From contig BNWE01000006.1 in assembly GCA_025998595.1 (NCBI GenBank), positions 1 through 32,301 on the forward strand: a stretch of DNA of 32,301 nt. Direction: 5' to 3'. The notes beneath the pieces were generated by a model. The model made no database searches and was not told where the DNA came from. It saw only the letters and a program-made list of their open reading frames with translations. The DNA is from Alphaproteobacteria bacterium. GTDB lineage: Bacteria > Pseudomonadota > Alphaproteobacteria > UBA3830. Position 1 is the stretch's first letter; each line of letters starts with the position of its first letter. Both the position numbers and the translations under genes were made by a program. Positions 8,713-17,481 of the stretch are shown in pieces.

Positions 8713-9543
8713 ATGAAAAAAATTGTTGCCGCTCTTGGACTGTGGATACTTGTGTTGTCTCCGTCATTGGAAGCTATGGAAAGTAATCATGAAATCGTAA
8801 ATGGACTCAGCGGAATGCAGCGAGACATAGTTCTCAGACTGTGCGATTTGCTGTGGAATCAGCCAGGTGCTATTAAAAACATAATTGGAATGTGTGATGA
8901 GCATTATCCGTGGAAAGGCCATAGTTATTTCGTAAAACTTCGCAAGTTAGCTCTACTCAAGCGAGATACCATTGATTTAGCCAATTCCTTTGGAAAAACA
9001 AAGTTTGCCGATATAAATAAAATTGACATAGAAACGTTGACTATACCATATTCGGATCCAAAAGTTGTACCATTTTTGAAGGGCTTGTCCATACTTAAAA
9101 AGCCAACGGATAAACAATTTAAAACTATTTTGGATAATGCAGCAAGATTTCTTGTCTTTCAGGGCGACTTGGCTCATGACGGGCGACGTAACGTTTATGA
9201 GGTGCTTAAGTTTTTAACTCAACAAAAAATAGGATCTGATTTAGCGTTACGTCTTCTTTGTTGCTTGTCGCGTTTCTGGTTGGCAAATCCGAAAAAACTT
9301 GCAGCTGATAAAGAATATCGCGAAGAATTGATACTTATGATGCTAGATTTTGCGAATATCGATCATATATTGTACGGCGCACACGAAAATCCTACTGGAA
9401 CGATTTGTGATTTAATGTATGAGCTGACGACTCAGAATCCTACTCGTTCTGATATATCCGAGAGTTATAGATTTCTAAGGGAAATATGCAAAGGATGTAC
9501 GTTTGAGGAATTAATTGAAAAGCTGCTCCAGGGAAAATGTTAA
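8713..9543 (+). CDS. Secreted protein of unknown family, 276 residues
   Basis: Starts MKKIVAALGLWILVLSPSLEA, a clear signal peptide ending at an Ala-X-Ala-like site (SLEA|MES), with GATGAGGA upstream of the ATG. The mature part is about 255 residues, predicted mostly helical from its Leu pattern, with eight Cys mostly clustered in the middle and near the C-terminus (LCCLSRFW, EICKGCTFEEL, GKC at the very end). I recognise no catalytic motif or repeat. Codon use and the lack of internal stops support a real gene. It is probably periplasmic or exported; no function is proposed. Confidence 0.75.
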   Translation: MKKIVAALGLWILVLSPSLEAMESNHEIVNGLSGMQRDIVLRLCDLLWNQPGAIKNIIGMCDEHYPWKGHSYFVKLRKLALLKRDTIDLANSFGKTKFADINKIDIETLTIPYSDPKVVPFLKGLSILKKPTDKQFKTILDNAARFLVFQGDLAHDGRRNVYEVLKFLTQQKIGSDLALRLLCCLSRFWLANPKKLAADKEYREELILMMLDFANIDHILYGAHENPTGTICDLMYELTTQNPTRSDISESYRFLREICKGCTFEELIEKLLQGKC

Positions 9544-9778
9544 AGAATGCGGAATAGAAAGAGCAAACGAGTTGCCACCTAAAAAGTAAAAAACGTCATC
9601 GCTTTTGGGCGCTGTTCTGCGCTCTTCATTTATGCTCATAAGTATGCTATATAATCATTCCGATGGGTATTGTCTTGGGTACGTCATTTCGTCTTTTTCG
9701 GCTGGAGCCAATGCTCCTCTGCGGCCACAGGAAGGTGCTAATACCAGGATGATCAATAGGAAGAAGGGAATATATTTC

Positions 9779-10360
9779 ATGGCTTTTTTAAACAATAACT
9801 TCGTCAAGTATATAGTATATTTAGCGTCGTTGGTAGTCTGTTGTGCGTGTGATCAAAACGATAAGATTTCTCCGCCATTTTCCGATAATGCTGGCTACAT
9901 AAAGAACGAAATTTCGTTTGCTGAAACCATATACGATGAAAAAGGCCAGCCTTTTACACTCGCTAATTTCAAGGGAAACGTTGTTATCGTGGCGTTTTCC
10001 GCAACCTGGTGTCACAACTGTCCGGATGTACTGCAGTCTCTTGATTCTCTGAAAGCAAAGAACATACCTGGCTTAAAGATCGTGGCACTTAACGTCGGAA
10101 ACGAAGGCATTAATGAAATCAAGATTCACTACAAATCACATGACATACAATTATTGGACGTTTATCAGTCTGTACGACCTACTGTGATGAAAGAGATTAG
10201 AGGAGTACCTGCATGCCTGATATTTGATACCAATGGAAAATTTGTCTGCGGATATCTAGGGCGCGGAATAGATTTTTGTTCCACGGAATTCGTTAGTTTT
10301 ATTAAATCTCTTGCGGAGCAGACAAAGACTTTAGGAAAAAGTGACGACGCCGCAAAATAA
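9779..10360 (+). CDS. TlpA/ResA-like thiol-disulfide oxidoreductase, membrane-anchored or lipoprotein
   Basis: A thioredoxin-fold protein of 193 residues with an N-terminal hydrophobic segment (VKYIVYLASLVVCCAC) that could be an anchor or a poor lipobox. The fold is AhpC/TSA-TlpA type: FTLANFKGNVVIVAFSATWC, the redox motif C78-H-N-C81 and the cis-Pro loop GVPACLIFD. The likely role is periplasmic disulfide reduction, for example in cytochrome or envelope protein maturation. The ATG at 9779 is preferred because GAAGGGA precedes it and it opens directly into the hydrophobic segment; a longer in-frame version from 9605 adds 58 residues with no homology-like features. It is convergent with fabD. 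Confidence 0.87.
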   Translation: MAFLNNNFVKYIVYLASLVVCCACDQNDKISPPFSDNAGYIKNEISFAETIYDEKGQPFTLANFKGNVVIVAFSATWCHNCPDVLQSLDSLKAKNIPGLKIVALNVGNEGINEIKIHYKSHDIQLLDVYQSVRPTVMKEIRGVPACLIFDTNGKFVCGYLGRGIDFCSTEFVSFIKSLAEQTKTLGKSDDAAK

Positions 10361-10436
10361 ACGATTGCTGCGCTGCCGGAGTCTGTTCCTGCAGTGAGAC
10401 AAGACAACTTAGCAAATGTTCGACCATAACAAACAA

Positions 10437-11366
10437 TCAAATTTTTCTGCAAAATTCTCCCATGGATTCTAGAGAGTTTATGGAATGGCATTCTATAGTA
10501 GAAGATACGCGTTTTACCAATCCAGTTAGGACTTTTCCTGATCCGATTTCCACCGCTTTTGATACGGAGTTTTCAGCGGCAAACAGTATGCTTTCTCTCC
10601 ATCTTACGCCTGATACTAGGTTCTGCAGAAGTAATTTCTTGAAATTATCAGTTTCCGCTTTAGCGGTTATATTCGAAATAATCGGCTTTATCGGTGCATT
10701 AAAAGTAACTGAATCCATTGCTGCTTCAAGAGATTCGACAGCCGGTTTCATTAGTGCGCAGTGAAATGGACCACTGACCTCCAAAAGAACTGCTTTTTTT
10801 GCGCCGGCATCAATTGTTTTTTGGATTGCTTTTTCTACCGCCGTTTTATGTCCGCTTATTACCACCTGCCCGTTAGAATTATCGTTAGCTATCTGAAGTA
10901 CGAAGTTCTCTTCTCTTATCGTATCAAATATCTTCTCAACAGCATCTATGTCTAATCCGAGAATTGCCGCCATTGCTCCATCGTTTTTACAGGCAGCCGC
11001 CATGGCGAGTCCCCGAACTCGAAGTAGCTTGGCCGTATCCGAAAGCGATATGACTCCGGCTGCACAAAGAGCAATATATTCTCCGAGAGAGTGACCCGCT
11101 AGAAAGCGAGCCTTATCCAAAATATTCACGGAAAAATCTTTTTTCATTACGTTTACAAAAGCCATACTGACAGCCATAAGAGCTGGCTGTGCATTTTCCG
11201 TTAGTTTTAGATCTTCATCCGATCCCAAGAAAATTAAATTCGATAAATTGAATGAAAGCGCATCATTTATTTCATGAAATACATCTCGCGCAAACTGAAA
11301 CGCGTCGTACAAATCTTTCCCCATACCTATTTTTTGAGAGCCCTGTCCGGGAAACATAAAAAGCAT
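10437..11366 (-). CDS. fabD: Malonyl-CoA:acyl carrier protein transacylase
   Basis: Transfers malonyl from CoA to ACP to supply fatty acid elongation in the cytoplasm. At 309 residues it matches the usual length. It opens with MLFMFPGQGSQKIGMGKDL, has the nucleophile elbow GHSLGEY with Ser93, the ferredoxin-like subdomain (NDNSNGQVVISG) and the catalytic His region VSGPFHCALMKPA, followed by NITA. GGTGG lies upstream of the ATG. It stands alone here, without fabG, acpP or fabF neighbours, so the usual fab cluster is broken up. Confidence 0.96.
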   Translation of the reverse strand: MLFMFPGQGSQKIGMGKDLYDAFQFARDVFHEINDALSFNLSNLIFLGSDEDLKLTENAQPALMAVSMAFVNVMKKDFSVNILDKARFLAGHSLGEYIALCAAGVISLSDTAKLLRVRGLAMAAACKNDGAMAAILGLDIDAVEKIFDTIREENFVLQIANDNSNGQVVISGHKTAVEKAIQKTIDAGAKKAVLLEVSGPFHCALMKPAVESLEAAMDSVTFNAPIKPIISNITAKAETDNFKKLLLQNLVSGVRWRESILFAAENSVSKAVEIGSGKVLTGLVKRVSSTIECHSINSLESMGEFCRKI

Positions 11367-11475
11367 AATTTTTCCACCATTACTTCAAGATGCTACATTT
11401 TTAACACAATCGATCGCATGGAATCAATTCATCCAAATAAAAGATAATCAGTGAAATACCTTAACACCCGACGCA

Positions 11476-11789
11476 TCACATGAACATCCATAAAGTGTGA
11501 GAAAAAGACAGAAAATTCAAGGCATTAGCTATATATCTGAGTCCTCGCTTAAAGTATGAAACTTTTGATCTTCGAAGTTTTTTTGAGAAATTTTCCTGTT
11601 TTCGCGGAGTAGTTCCAACGGAAACAGCCCAATATATCGCAATTGTCAAAATCAAAATGAGATTTTCGATGCGTTTTTCATGTTTCAAATGTGTACTTGT
11701 GATTGCAAATCCACGACTCTTAAAATTCGAGAACATACATTCGATACCTGTGGGAGACATATTCCGTCTCATATCTATTGAACCTTTAC
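11476..11789 (-). pseudogene. IS4-family transposase, C-terminal remnant
   Basis: The minus strand encodes GIECMFSNFKSRGFAITSTH, then LKHEKRIENLILILTIAIYW and KRGLRYIANAL, the pattern of the end of IS4-family transposases (ErW.IE..F...KSRGF, the catalytic Glu region, then a basic tail). Only about 100 residues remain; the upstream DDE domain is absent and the sequence abuts a fragment of another gene at 11790. No terminal inverted repeats were recognised in 11367-11475, which otherwise holds nothing I can name. The remnant lies between fabD and the DUF2608 gene. Confidence 0.7.
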
Positions 11790-11850
11790 AGTTACTTCTT
11801 CCGTCGTCAGAGTACGATTTCCAGGCGGATGCCACGGCAATATATTGGTC
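11790..11850 (-). pseudogene. Duplicated fragment of the uracil-DNA glycosylase gene
   Basis: Bases 11791-11850 align without gaps to 13090-13149 inside the intact glycosylase gene, with 8 mismatches in 60 by eye. The minus strand reads TNILPWHPPGNRTLTTEEVT against [20 protein letters not shown] in the intact gene. It is in a different frame from the adjoining transposase remnant and has no start or stop of its own, so it is a dead scrap left by a rearrangement. Confidence 0.85.
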
Positions 11851-11877
11851 AATCTTGTTTTGATCCTGATGACATAA

Positions 11878-12693
11878 CTACTTCATTTCTTTTTCTGCTT
11901 CTTCGTCGGAAAACCAGATATTTTTTTCTTTAAACTTTTTCACTTGAAACTCAGCACGCTCTTTTGAAAAAGGTAATTTGTTCTTTATTTTATAAACTTT
12001 GGTATATTCAATTCCCACGAATGCAATTTTATTCTCTACGCAAAACTGCTCCATTTTCTCGAGATTTTCTCGAGCATCATCGATAAATATAATTTTTGAA
12101 GGACAGAATCCTGCGTATGACAAAAACGCTTTCAAAGCGTCACTTTTCGAAACCTTACCACAGCACACAACTCCATGACTATATCTAACGCGAGACTGAT
12201 ATCCTAATATATTAAAATTCTTTGACTTTAAAGATGGAAATGATCCTTCGAAGCAATATCCAAATGATTTTAAGGTATTAGCTCTCCATTGTACTGGATC
12301 TGCAAGAAGCGGCAAAGTGTTGCCTGAAAGTGCCGTTAGAACCATTGTTTTTATTTTTCCATTCTGTAATTTTTTAACTACCGTTGGCATTCTTTCGTCA
12401 ACAAGAAATACATGATCCAAGGAAGCTATTTCTGTAAAGCGATCGCAGAGCTTTTCCCTAGAATCACCCGGGAATTCTTTTTTGCGTAACTCTAAGAAAA
12501 CTTCTCTATGAGGTTTTTGTAAAATTTGAGAAGAATTTACAGTTAGAACATCATCACAATCGAAAATGCCAAGAGTTTTTTCATCTGCTTTTGCAAACTC
12601 ATTTTCGATGTCTTCGATTTTATCTGTTGTGATGATTTTCGCTTCCGAAGAAAAAACTCCCAATAAAAGTAATAACACTACAGTTTTATACAT
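11878..12693 (-). CDS. DUF2608 family HAD-like secreted protein
   Basis: A 271-residue protein with a signal peptide (MYKTVVLLLLLGVFSSEA) and a haloacid-dehalogenase-like core. Motif I is GIFDCDDVLTV (D45, D47), a possible motif II Thr is in MVLTALSGN, and motif IV is IIFIDDARENLEKM. The FDxDDVL and RYSHGVVCCG pattern fits DUF2608 proteins known from intracellular bacteria such as Rickettsiales, Legionella and Chlamydiae, which are predicted phosphohydrolases of unknown substrate. The start at 12693 has GAGGA 8 bases upstream; an ATG at 12708 adds five residues but has a poorly spaced ribosome site. Export suggests a periplasmic or secreted phosphatase. Confidence 0.8.
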   Translation of the reverse strand: MYKTVVLLLLLGVFSSEAKIITTDKIEDIENEFAKADEKTLGIFDCDDVLTVNSSQILQKPHREVFLELRKKEFPGDSREKLCDRFTEIASLDHVFLVDERMPTVVKKLQNGKIKTMVLTALSGNTLPLLADPVQWRANTLKSFGYCFEGSFPSLKSKNFNILGYQSRVRYSHGVVCCGKVSKSDALKAFLSYAGFCPSKIIFIDDARENLEKMEQFCVENKIAFVGIEYTKVYKIKNKLPFSKERAEFQVKKFKEKNIWFSDEEAEKEMK

Positions 12694-12718
12694 AAAAAAT
12701 TTCCTCATCAATCCTATT

Positions 12719-12842
12719 AAACAACCAACGCGACGGTGCGTGCCGCACACGCGTTTTCTTATCTAGCTTCTTCAGCTTCTAAGATAGCGCTACCTTTCAG
12801 CTGGAGGCAAAGCCATTAACGCCCGTCCTGCAAGGACTCCAT
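12719..12842. repeat. Dispersed repeat region overlapping the 3' end of udg
   Basis: This stretch contains GTCCTGCAAGGAC (12825-12837), the same 13-bp palindrome found in every 79-bp unit at 2034-2270, and AAGATAGCGCT (12781-12791), also present just after that array near 2308. It covers the final codons of the glycosylase gene. It is a mosaic of repeat words rather than a clean copy. Confidence 0.5.
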
Positions 12843-13493
12843 TCTTTGTCTTATACTTAAAAAATCTATCCAGGATTCTCTTTTTTGGGACGGAGAACGC
12901 AGCAAATACGCCGGATGAAACGTCGAAAAAATCTCCGCCGAAAGCTCCGGTATCTTCATGCATTTTCCGCGCAGCTGCGACATGCTTTCGTTCGTCTGCA
13001 GCAATGTCTTGGCCGCTGTTCCTCCAACACACACTACTATTTTGGGATTTATTAGGGATATGTGTTTCAATACATATGGCCTGAACAACGTTACTTCCTC
13101 TGTGGTTGGAGTACGATTTCCCGGCGGACGCCACGGCAATATATTGGTTATGTACACGTTTGTGCGATCCAATCCGACGGTTTCCAGTATTTTATCCAGC
13201 AGTTGACCACTTTGGCCAACAAACGGAATTCCCTGCTTATCTTCTTCCGCTCCCGGAGCTTCTCCCAACAGTAGTATGTCGGCACGTTCGTTGCCAACGC
13301 CAAAAACCATATTAAGCGCACATTCTTTTATGGAGATGTTTACCCGAGACATCGCTTCTTTCAGTTCCGCTAGAGTAGAGATTCCGCCTTTCGTCACTCC
13401 CCTACCCTGCACCGCATCTGCGAGAATGTCCGACACTCCCGCTTCGGAAAACCACTCGGCAACCTGACGTAATTTTTTCTTGGAAAGTTTCAT
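12816..13493 (-). CDS. Uracil-DNA glycosylase, COG1573 (family 4-like), cysteine-poor
   Basis: Removes uracil from DNA at the start of base-excision repair. The 225-residue protein has the family signatures [33 protein letters not shown] and [10 protein letters not shown]. The four Cys that hold the iron-sulfur cluster in classical family 4 enzymes are not evident: the WRPPGNRTP segment has none and the N-terminal pair is reduced to one Cys. This matches my memory of the alphaproteobacterial branch. The gene starts 2 bases after lysS, with the ribosome site AGGT overlapping the lysS stop, which suggests translational coupling. The last residues, ESLQDGR, are encoded by the dispersed palindrome at 12825, so the C-terminus may have been remodelled by repeat invasion. 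Part of the gene is duplicated at 11790-11850. Confidence 0.92.
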   Translation of the reverse strand: MKLSKKKLRQVAEWFSEAGVSDILADAVQGRGVTKGGISTLAELKEAMSRVNISIKECALNMVFGVGNERADILLLGEAPGAEEDKQGIPFVGQSGQLLDKILETVGLDRTNVYITNILPWRPPGNRTPTTEEVTLFRPYVLKHISLINPKIVVCVGGTAAKTLLQTNESMSQLRGKCMKIPELSAEIFSTFHPAYLLRSPSQKRESWIDFLSIRQRMESLQDGR

Positions 13494-13495
13494 TT

Positions 13496-15058
13496 TTACC
13501 TATTTAACGCTGCTTCGATGAGCTTCTTGGTATTATCAATACCATAGAGAGCGACAAATGTTCCCATGCGCGGCCCCTCTTCCTGGGCAAACAAATAACG
13601 ATAGAGAACCATGAACCATGTTCTCAACTCGCTGAAACCGTGTCTTTTTCCCACTTCAAAGATTATACCTTGAATTACGGTCGCGTCCTCGTCACCTTTG
13701 AGCTTATTCAACTCCGCTAGAAGATCTTCCAGAGCCGCTCTTTCCACATCGTTTGGAGAAGAGTAGACTTTCTTGTTTTTCACGAAATCTTGATAATAAT
13801 TTATCGCGTACGTAACCAATTTATCGAGAAATGGCATTGTCTTGCGACTTGCATCATTATTGTATTTTTTGATGAATCCCCAGAGCACATTGCTATCGTC
13901 TGTATTGCATACGCTAACAAGATTCAGCAGAAGCGAAAATGATATGTCCGACTCGCTCTTTGGCGGATTCCCCGAATGAATATGCCATGCCGGATTATCG
14001 ACTTGTTTTTTATTTTCCTGAGTTTCATAATTTTTTATGTGAGATATGTAGTCATCGACCTGTCTCGGAATGACGTCGAAATACAGCTTTTTGGCGCTTC
14101 TCGGAGAAGCAAACATATAATTCGCAAGACTTTCATGGGGCGCATACCGGAGCCAATCGTCCACGCCAATACCATTTCCCTTGGATTTGGAGATTTTTTT
14201 GCCTTCTTCGTCCAGAAATAGCTCGTAGTTGAATCCTTCCGGAGGAGTTCCGCCAAGAATTCGACAAATCTGCGATGACAGCTTTACGGAATCGATGAGA
14301 TCCTTTCCGGCCATTTCGTAATCTACACCTATGGCCACCCAGCGAGCAGCCCAGTCTACTTTCCATTGCATTTTGCAATGACCGTCGGTAACCGGAAGCT
14401 CCGTAAGCGTACCATCTTCGTCCCGGAATACTATGGTTCCAGCATCTACGTTGTATTTTTCGATGGCAACCTGCAACACTCTACCTGTCGTTGGCGAAAT
14501 CGGAAGAAATGGACTGTAGGTGGCGGCTCTTTCTTCCCGGAGACTTGCCAACATTACGTCAAGTATCTCTTCGTGATGTTTTAGAACTTTTAGTAAGACT
14601 TCGTTGAATTTGCCGCCATTGTACCAATCGGTAGAGCTTTGAAATTCATACTCAAAACCAAAAGAATCCAGAAACTCAATGAGCTTATTGTTATTATGAT
14701 GTCCAAAACTCTGGTGACAGCCAAACGGATCAGGAACACATGTCAGCGGATATCCGAGATATTCTGCCACCATATCTTTGTTGGGAATATTATCTGGAAC
14801 TTTGCGCAAACCATCTCGATCGTCTGAAAATGCGTAGATCTTTGCCTTCATTCCACTAATACATTCGAAGACATGCTTCACATACGATGTTCTTGCGACC
14901 TCTCCGAAAGTACCGATATGCGGCAGTCCGGAAGGGCCATAGCCGGTCTCCAACAGTGCGAATCCCTTTTTCTTTACACTTTCTCTGGAAACTAACTTGC
15001 GAGCCTCCTCAAACGGCCATGATTTCGCATTCTCATAAACAACATCGTCAAAGCACAT
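13496..15058 (-). CDS. lysS: Lysyl-tRNA synthetase, class I
   Basis: Charges tRNA-Lys using a class I Rossmann fold, the form typical of archaea and alphaproteobacteria. The 520-residue protein carries the HIGH-equivalent H47-I-G-T in GLPHIGTFGE and the KMSKS-equivalent K288-I-S-K-S in DEEGKKISKSKGNG. The blocks ETGYGPSGLPHIGT, PDPFGCHQSFGHHNNNK and NYELFLDEEGKK are characteristic, and a helical anticodon-binding C-terminal region follows. GAGGT precedes the ATG. It forms an operon with the downstream udg. The group II intron remnant starts about 160 bases upstream of it on the opposite strand. Confidence 0.96.
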   Translation of the reverse strand: MCFDDVVYENAKSWPFEEARKLVSRESVKKKGFALLETGYGPSGLPHIGTFGEVARTSYVKHVFECISGMKAKIYAFSDDRDGLRKVPDNIPNKDMVAEYLGYPLTCVPDPFGCHQSFGHHNNNKLIEFLDSFGFEYEFQSSTDWYNGGKFNEVLLKVLKHHEEILDVMLASLREERAATYSPFLPISPTTGRVLQVAIEKYNVDAGTIVFRDEDGTLTELPVTDGHCKMQWKVDWAARWVAIGVDYEMAGKDLIDSVKLSSQICRILGGTPPEGFNYELFLDEEGKKISKSKGNGIGVDDWLRYAPHESLANYMFASPRSAKKLYFDVIPRQVDDYISHIKNYETQENKKQVDNPAWHIHSGNPPKSESDISFSLLLNLVSVCNTDDSNVLWGFIKKYNNDASRKTMPFLDKLVTYAINYYQDFVKNKKVYSSPNDVERAALEDLLAELNKLKGDEDATVIQGIIFEVGKRHGFSELRTWFMVLYRYLFAQEEGPRMGTFVALYGIDNTKKLIEAALNR

Positions 15059-15216
15059 TTTTACCTCAAAACAGAATACGTATGATTGTAAAATAAAAAA
15101 AATGTACTTACCAGTGGTTATAACAAAGAAAGTGCATGTATTAATGGCTTCACTATTTTTAGAAAAGAATCTTAGGAATTGTTACAAAGTAAATTGGAGT
15201 CATCATTTTCGTATAG

Positions 15217-15525
15217 GCATGCGATCCAATAATTAAAGGATGGAGCAATTACAGAAGCGAAGTATCGAGTAAAGTCTTCAGCAATATGGATTGCTATGTG
15301 TTTAAAAAACTCTGGAAATGGGCACGATGGAGACATTCTAATAAAGGCCTCCATTGGGTTAAGCACAAATATTTTCGTGGATATAATGGAGACACATGGA
15401 GAGTCGCTATTCCTGGCAACTGTAGGATGGCTCACCATACTGAAACTCATATAAAACGGTACGTGAAAATAGCGGATACAACAACTCCATACGACGGAGA
15501 CCTTCAATATTGGAGCAAACGTTTC
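15217..15525 (+). pseudogene. Group II intron reverse transcriptase/maturase, C-terminal remnant
   Basis: After an in-frame TAG at 15214, the plus strand reads PIIKGWSNYRSEVSSKVFSN, then YVFKKLWKWARWRHSNKG and HIKRYVKI..TTPYDGDLQYW. This matches the end of group II intron-encoded proteins (maturase X domain and HNH-adjacent region: lnpiirGW.nY, LW.W..RRHP.K, IkrhvKikg.anPYD). The reverse transcriptase domain is absent and no intron 5' end or domain V hairpin was identified, so this is a dead fragment. Soon after it, at 15538, comes a copy of the 95-bp inverted-repeat element. Confidence 0.75.
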
Positions 15526-15537
15526 AATTGGAGCCAT

Positions 15538-15630
15538 GGCTCCCTACGATGCTTGCAGCACATGCGCTATTTGGTAAACGCCTGTGGTGCAACCACTCAT
15601 TCAGAGGCTCAAAGAGCCGTAGGATCCAGG
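15538..15630 (-). repeat. Second copy of the 95-bp inverted-repeat element
   Basis: The reverse complement of this segment matches 5441-5530: it carries GGATCC...TACG, CTCTGAATGAGTGGTTGCAC, CACAGGCGTTTACC and AATAGCGC with few changes, although the right arm is altered. It follows the group II intron remnant directly. The rest of the gap, 15631-15713, shows nothing I can name. Confidence 0.75.
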
Positions 15631-15713
15631 AGAAAAAGTCCTTATTCATACAGTGAATTGGTATAGATGACAAAAAATATGCCCTAGGAAAAAGCCCTGC
15701 TCCAGAACTGCTT

Positions 15714-17411
15714 TTACCTGTACCTTTGTTGATAGTTTTGCGGTTTGTTTTTTTTGTACTTTGTGGCGGCTGTCTTTTTCGATGGCTTTGCGACTTTTTT
15801 AGACTTGAGAGCTTTCTCGGTACGACTGAATCTCAAAGTTTTTGGCTTAAGTGGATCTGGTATTCTTTTTTTTAACATTGAAGTATCAGTATTGGTGGAT
15901 TTTCCAGATATACCTTTAAAGATTTCATTGATTTTTTTGGCGATGTTTTCAATCATATGCTCTTTGTCTAGTCCCATATGAAATCTAAATTGATTATTGC
16001 ATTCCTCGTAGTTTTTTAAGTTTTCCTGATGTCTTATTTTGTGAATCTCCTCGTTTTGCCGATCTTCGATAAGGCATATCTGGTTATTGTACAATATGGG
16101 AGCGAGACCGAACATCGTCAACATTTCTTCGCAATTGCCAAACATCGACTCGCTCTCTTTGACGTCTTTTGGGTTAACAGCAGAGTCGCGAATAGCATAG
16201 CAGTACACATAAATTGCCTTTGCAAGCGTTTCCTTTTTTAGCATATTTTCCATCTTAGGATTTGTATCATTTTTTGAAAAGAAAATGCCACCGAATCCAC
16301 AGTCAATGATTGCCTTGAACATGCTTTTTATTGTCTTCAGGCCATTGGATGTTATGTTGCTCTTCACATTATCCACTGATTTGCCAATTCTTTCATTTAT
16401 GCATTTTTCAATTTCTTTGACGGCTGCATCCATTTCGTTTTTTATTAATGCCGGAAATAAAAGCCCCAAAAGATATGAGCCACTTGAATCAAATATATTT
16501 GGCACTACTACTTCACGCTTAATACGCGCTCCTAGCATATCATGATAGGCATGTGTAAGCTCATGAAGAATCGTAGTGTACGTTCCACTTTTTTCGAGTC
16601 TGTATTCATTGCCTTTAAGGGTATTCTTTTTTATCCACAGACTTTTGCCCCAATAGCAATTACCCGTTTCCCGGATAGATTGCTTACATTTTTCGTTATT
16701 TTCTGCAACGCCAATTCTGTTGAAATATTCCGATCTTCTAAAACGATGTGCCGTTGTTGAGTTTAATACGCTGACGGCCAGCAATGACATAAGCCTTTGA
16801 AAACCAGTATAATCTTCCAACATTGAACACAAATGTCTCTTGAAATGTGGCTGCAAGTCACTGCTTAATTGCCTTATATCAAAGAGACTGCATTCTCCTC
16901 GCAAGCAAAGATCAAGTATTTCATATACCTGATCACGCGTTAGTGAAAAATTATTATGCGAAATTTCTTCTGTTGCTTCTATTAGCTTCATCAATCTGGT
17001 TGCTCTATCGCGCCAGGCTTTTTTTTCTTCAAACTTTAATTCATAAAACTTTTCCTTAAACATATCTCTTATGTTTGGCCATGATAAGTCTATGGCTTTG
17101 ATTTTCCTTCCATTAACATCTTTTTCTTTAAGCTTAAGCATGTCGATGATGTACAATAATCCATCGACGACCATCTTACCTCGAATGTTGATCGGTTTTC
17201 CTAAACCATTTTGAGCGTAAAATTTCTTAACCAATTCCTGGTATTGATCTATAGTGAAAGTGTTCATATCTACCTTAGATGCATTAGTTAGGTTAGCGCT
17301 TGACGAATACTTTCCAACATTCCGCAAAGAATTAGATGCATTCGCTGTATGCACAAAACCCATCGTCAAAAACACCGCAGTAAAACAAATAGATATCGCA
17401 ACTCGTTGCAT
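15714..17411 (-). CDS. Secreted HExxH (zincin-like) protein, paralogue of the ankyrin gene upstream
   Basis: A 565-residue protein with a signal peptide (MQRVAISICFTAVFLTMG, cleavage near ANA|SNS). The catalytic-looking motif is TILHELTHAYHDMLG, with H283-E284-x-x-H287, so it is a probable zinc metallopeptidase. A downstream conserved GNCEEMLTMFGLAP may supply the third ligand, and a block EDRQxxEIxKIRxQE follows. All three blocks are shared with the protein at 17517-20492, as are IDLSWPNIR and DYTGFQRLMSLLAVSVLNS. The HELTHAxH signature recalls the NleD-like M91 effector peptidases, but this is a guess from the motif. It lacks ankyrin repeats and ends in a Lys-rich tail. The two genes are in tandem, about 100 bp apart, each with its own upstream element. 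Confidence 0.82.
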   Translation of the reverse strand: MQRVAISICFTAVFLTMGFVHTANASNSLRNVGKYSSSANLTNASKVDMNTFTIDQYQELVKKFYAQNGLGKPINIRGKMVVDGLLYIIDMLKLKEKDVNGRKIKAIDLSWPNIRDMFKEKFYELKFEEKKAWRDRATRLMKLIEATEEISHNNFSLTRDQVYEILDLCLRGECSLFDIRQLSSDLQPHFKRHLCSMLEDYTGFQRLMSLLAVSVLNSTTAHRFRRSEYFNRIGVAENNEKCKQSIRETGNCYWGKSLWIKKNTLKGNEYRLEKSGTYTTILHELTHAYHDMLGARIKREVVVPNIFDSSGSYLLGLLFPALIKNEMDAAVKEIEKCINERIGKSVDNVKSNITSNGLKTIKSMFKAIIDCGFGGIFFSKNDTNPKMENMLKKETLAKAIYVYCYAIRDSAVNPKDVKESESMFGNCEEMLTMFGLAPILYNNQICLIEDRQNEEIHKIRHQENLKNYEECNNQFRFHMGLDKEHMIENIAKKINEIFKGISGKSTNTDTSMLKKRIPDPLKPKTLRFSRTEKALKSKKVAKPSKKTAATKYKKNKPQNYQQRYR

Positions 17412-17438
17412 TTTTTCTTCCTATAAAATATATATATG

Positions 17439-17468
17439 TATTATCGCAGAAACATGTTAATGTTTGAT
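17439..17468 (-). promoter_or_regulatory. Conserved upstream element, copy 1
   Basis: The minus strand carries ATCAAACATTAACATGTTTC followed by TGCGATAATAC, nearly identical to the element at 20520-20549 upstream of the paralogue. GATAAT is a plausible -10 box; no good -35 box is present at 17 bases. It lies about 30-60 bases before the ATG at 17411. Confidence 0.55.
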
Positions 17469-17481
17469 TAAATTCAGTTCA

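Noticed and set aside
9605..9778. N-terminal extension of the TlpA-like gene
   Set aside because: The 58 extra residues precede the hydrophobic leader, look non-coding, and the ATG at 9779 has a better ribosome site.
15172..15537. 121-codon minus-strand frame opposite the maturase remnant
   Set aside because: The plus strand matches group II maturase landmarks; the minus frame matches nothing and has no ribosome site.
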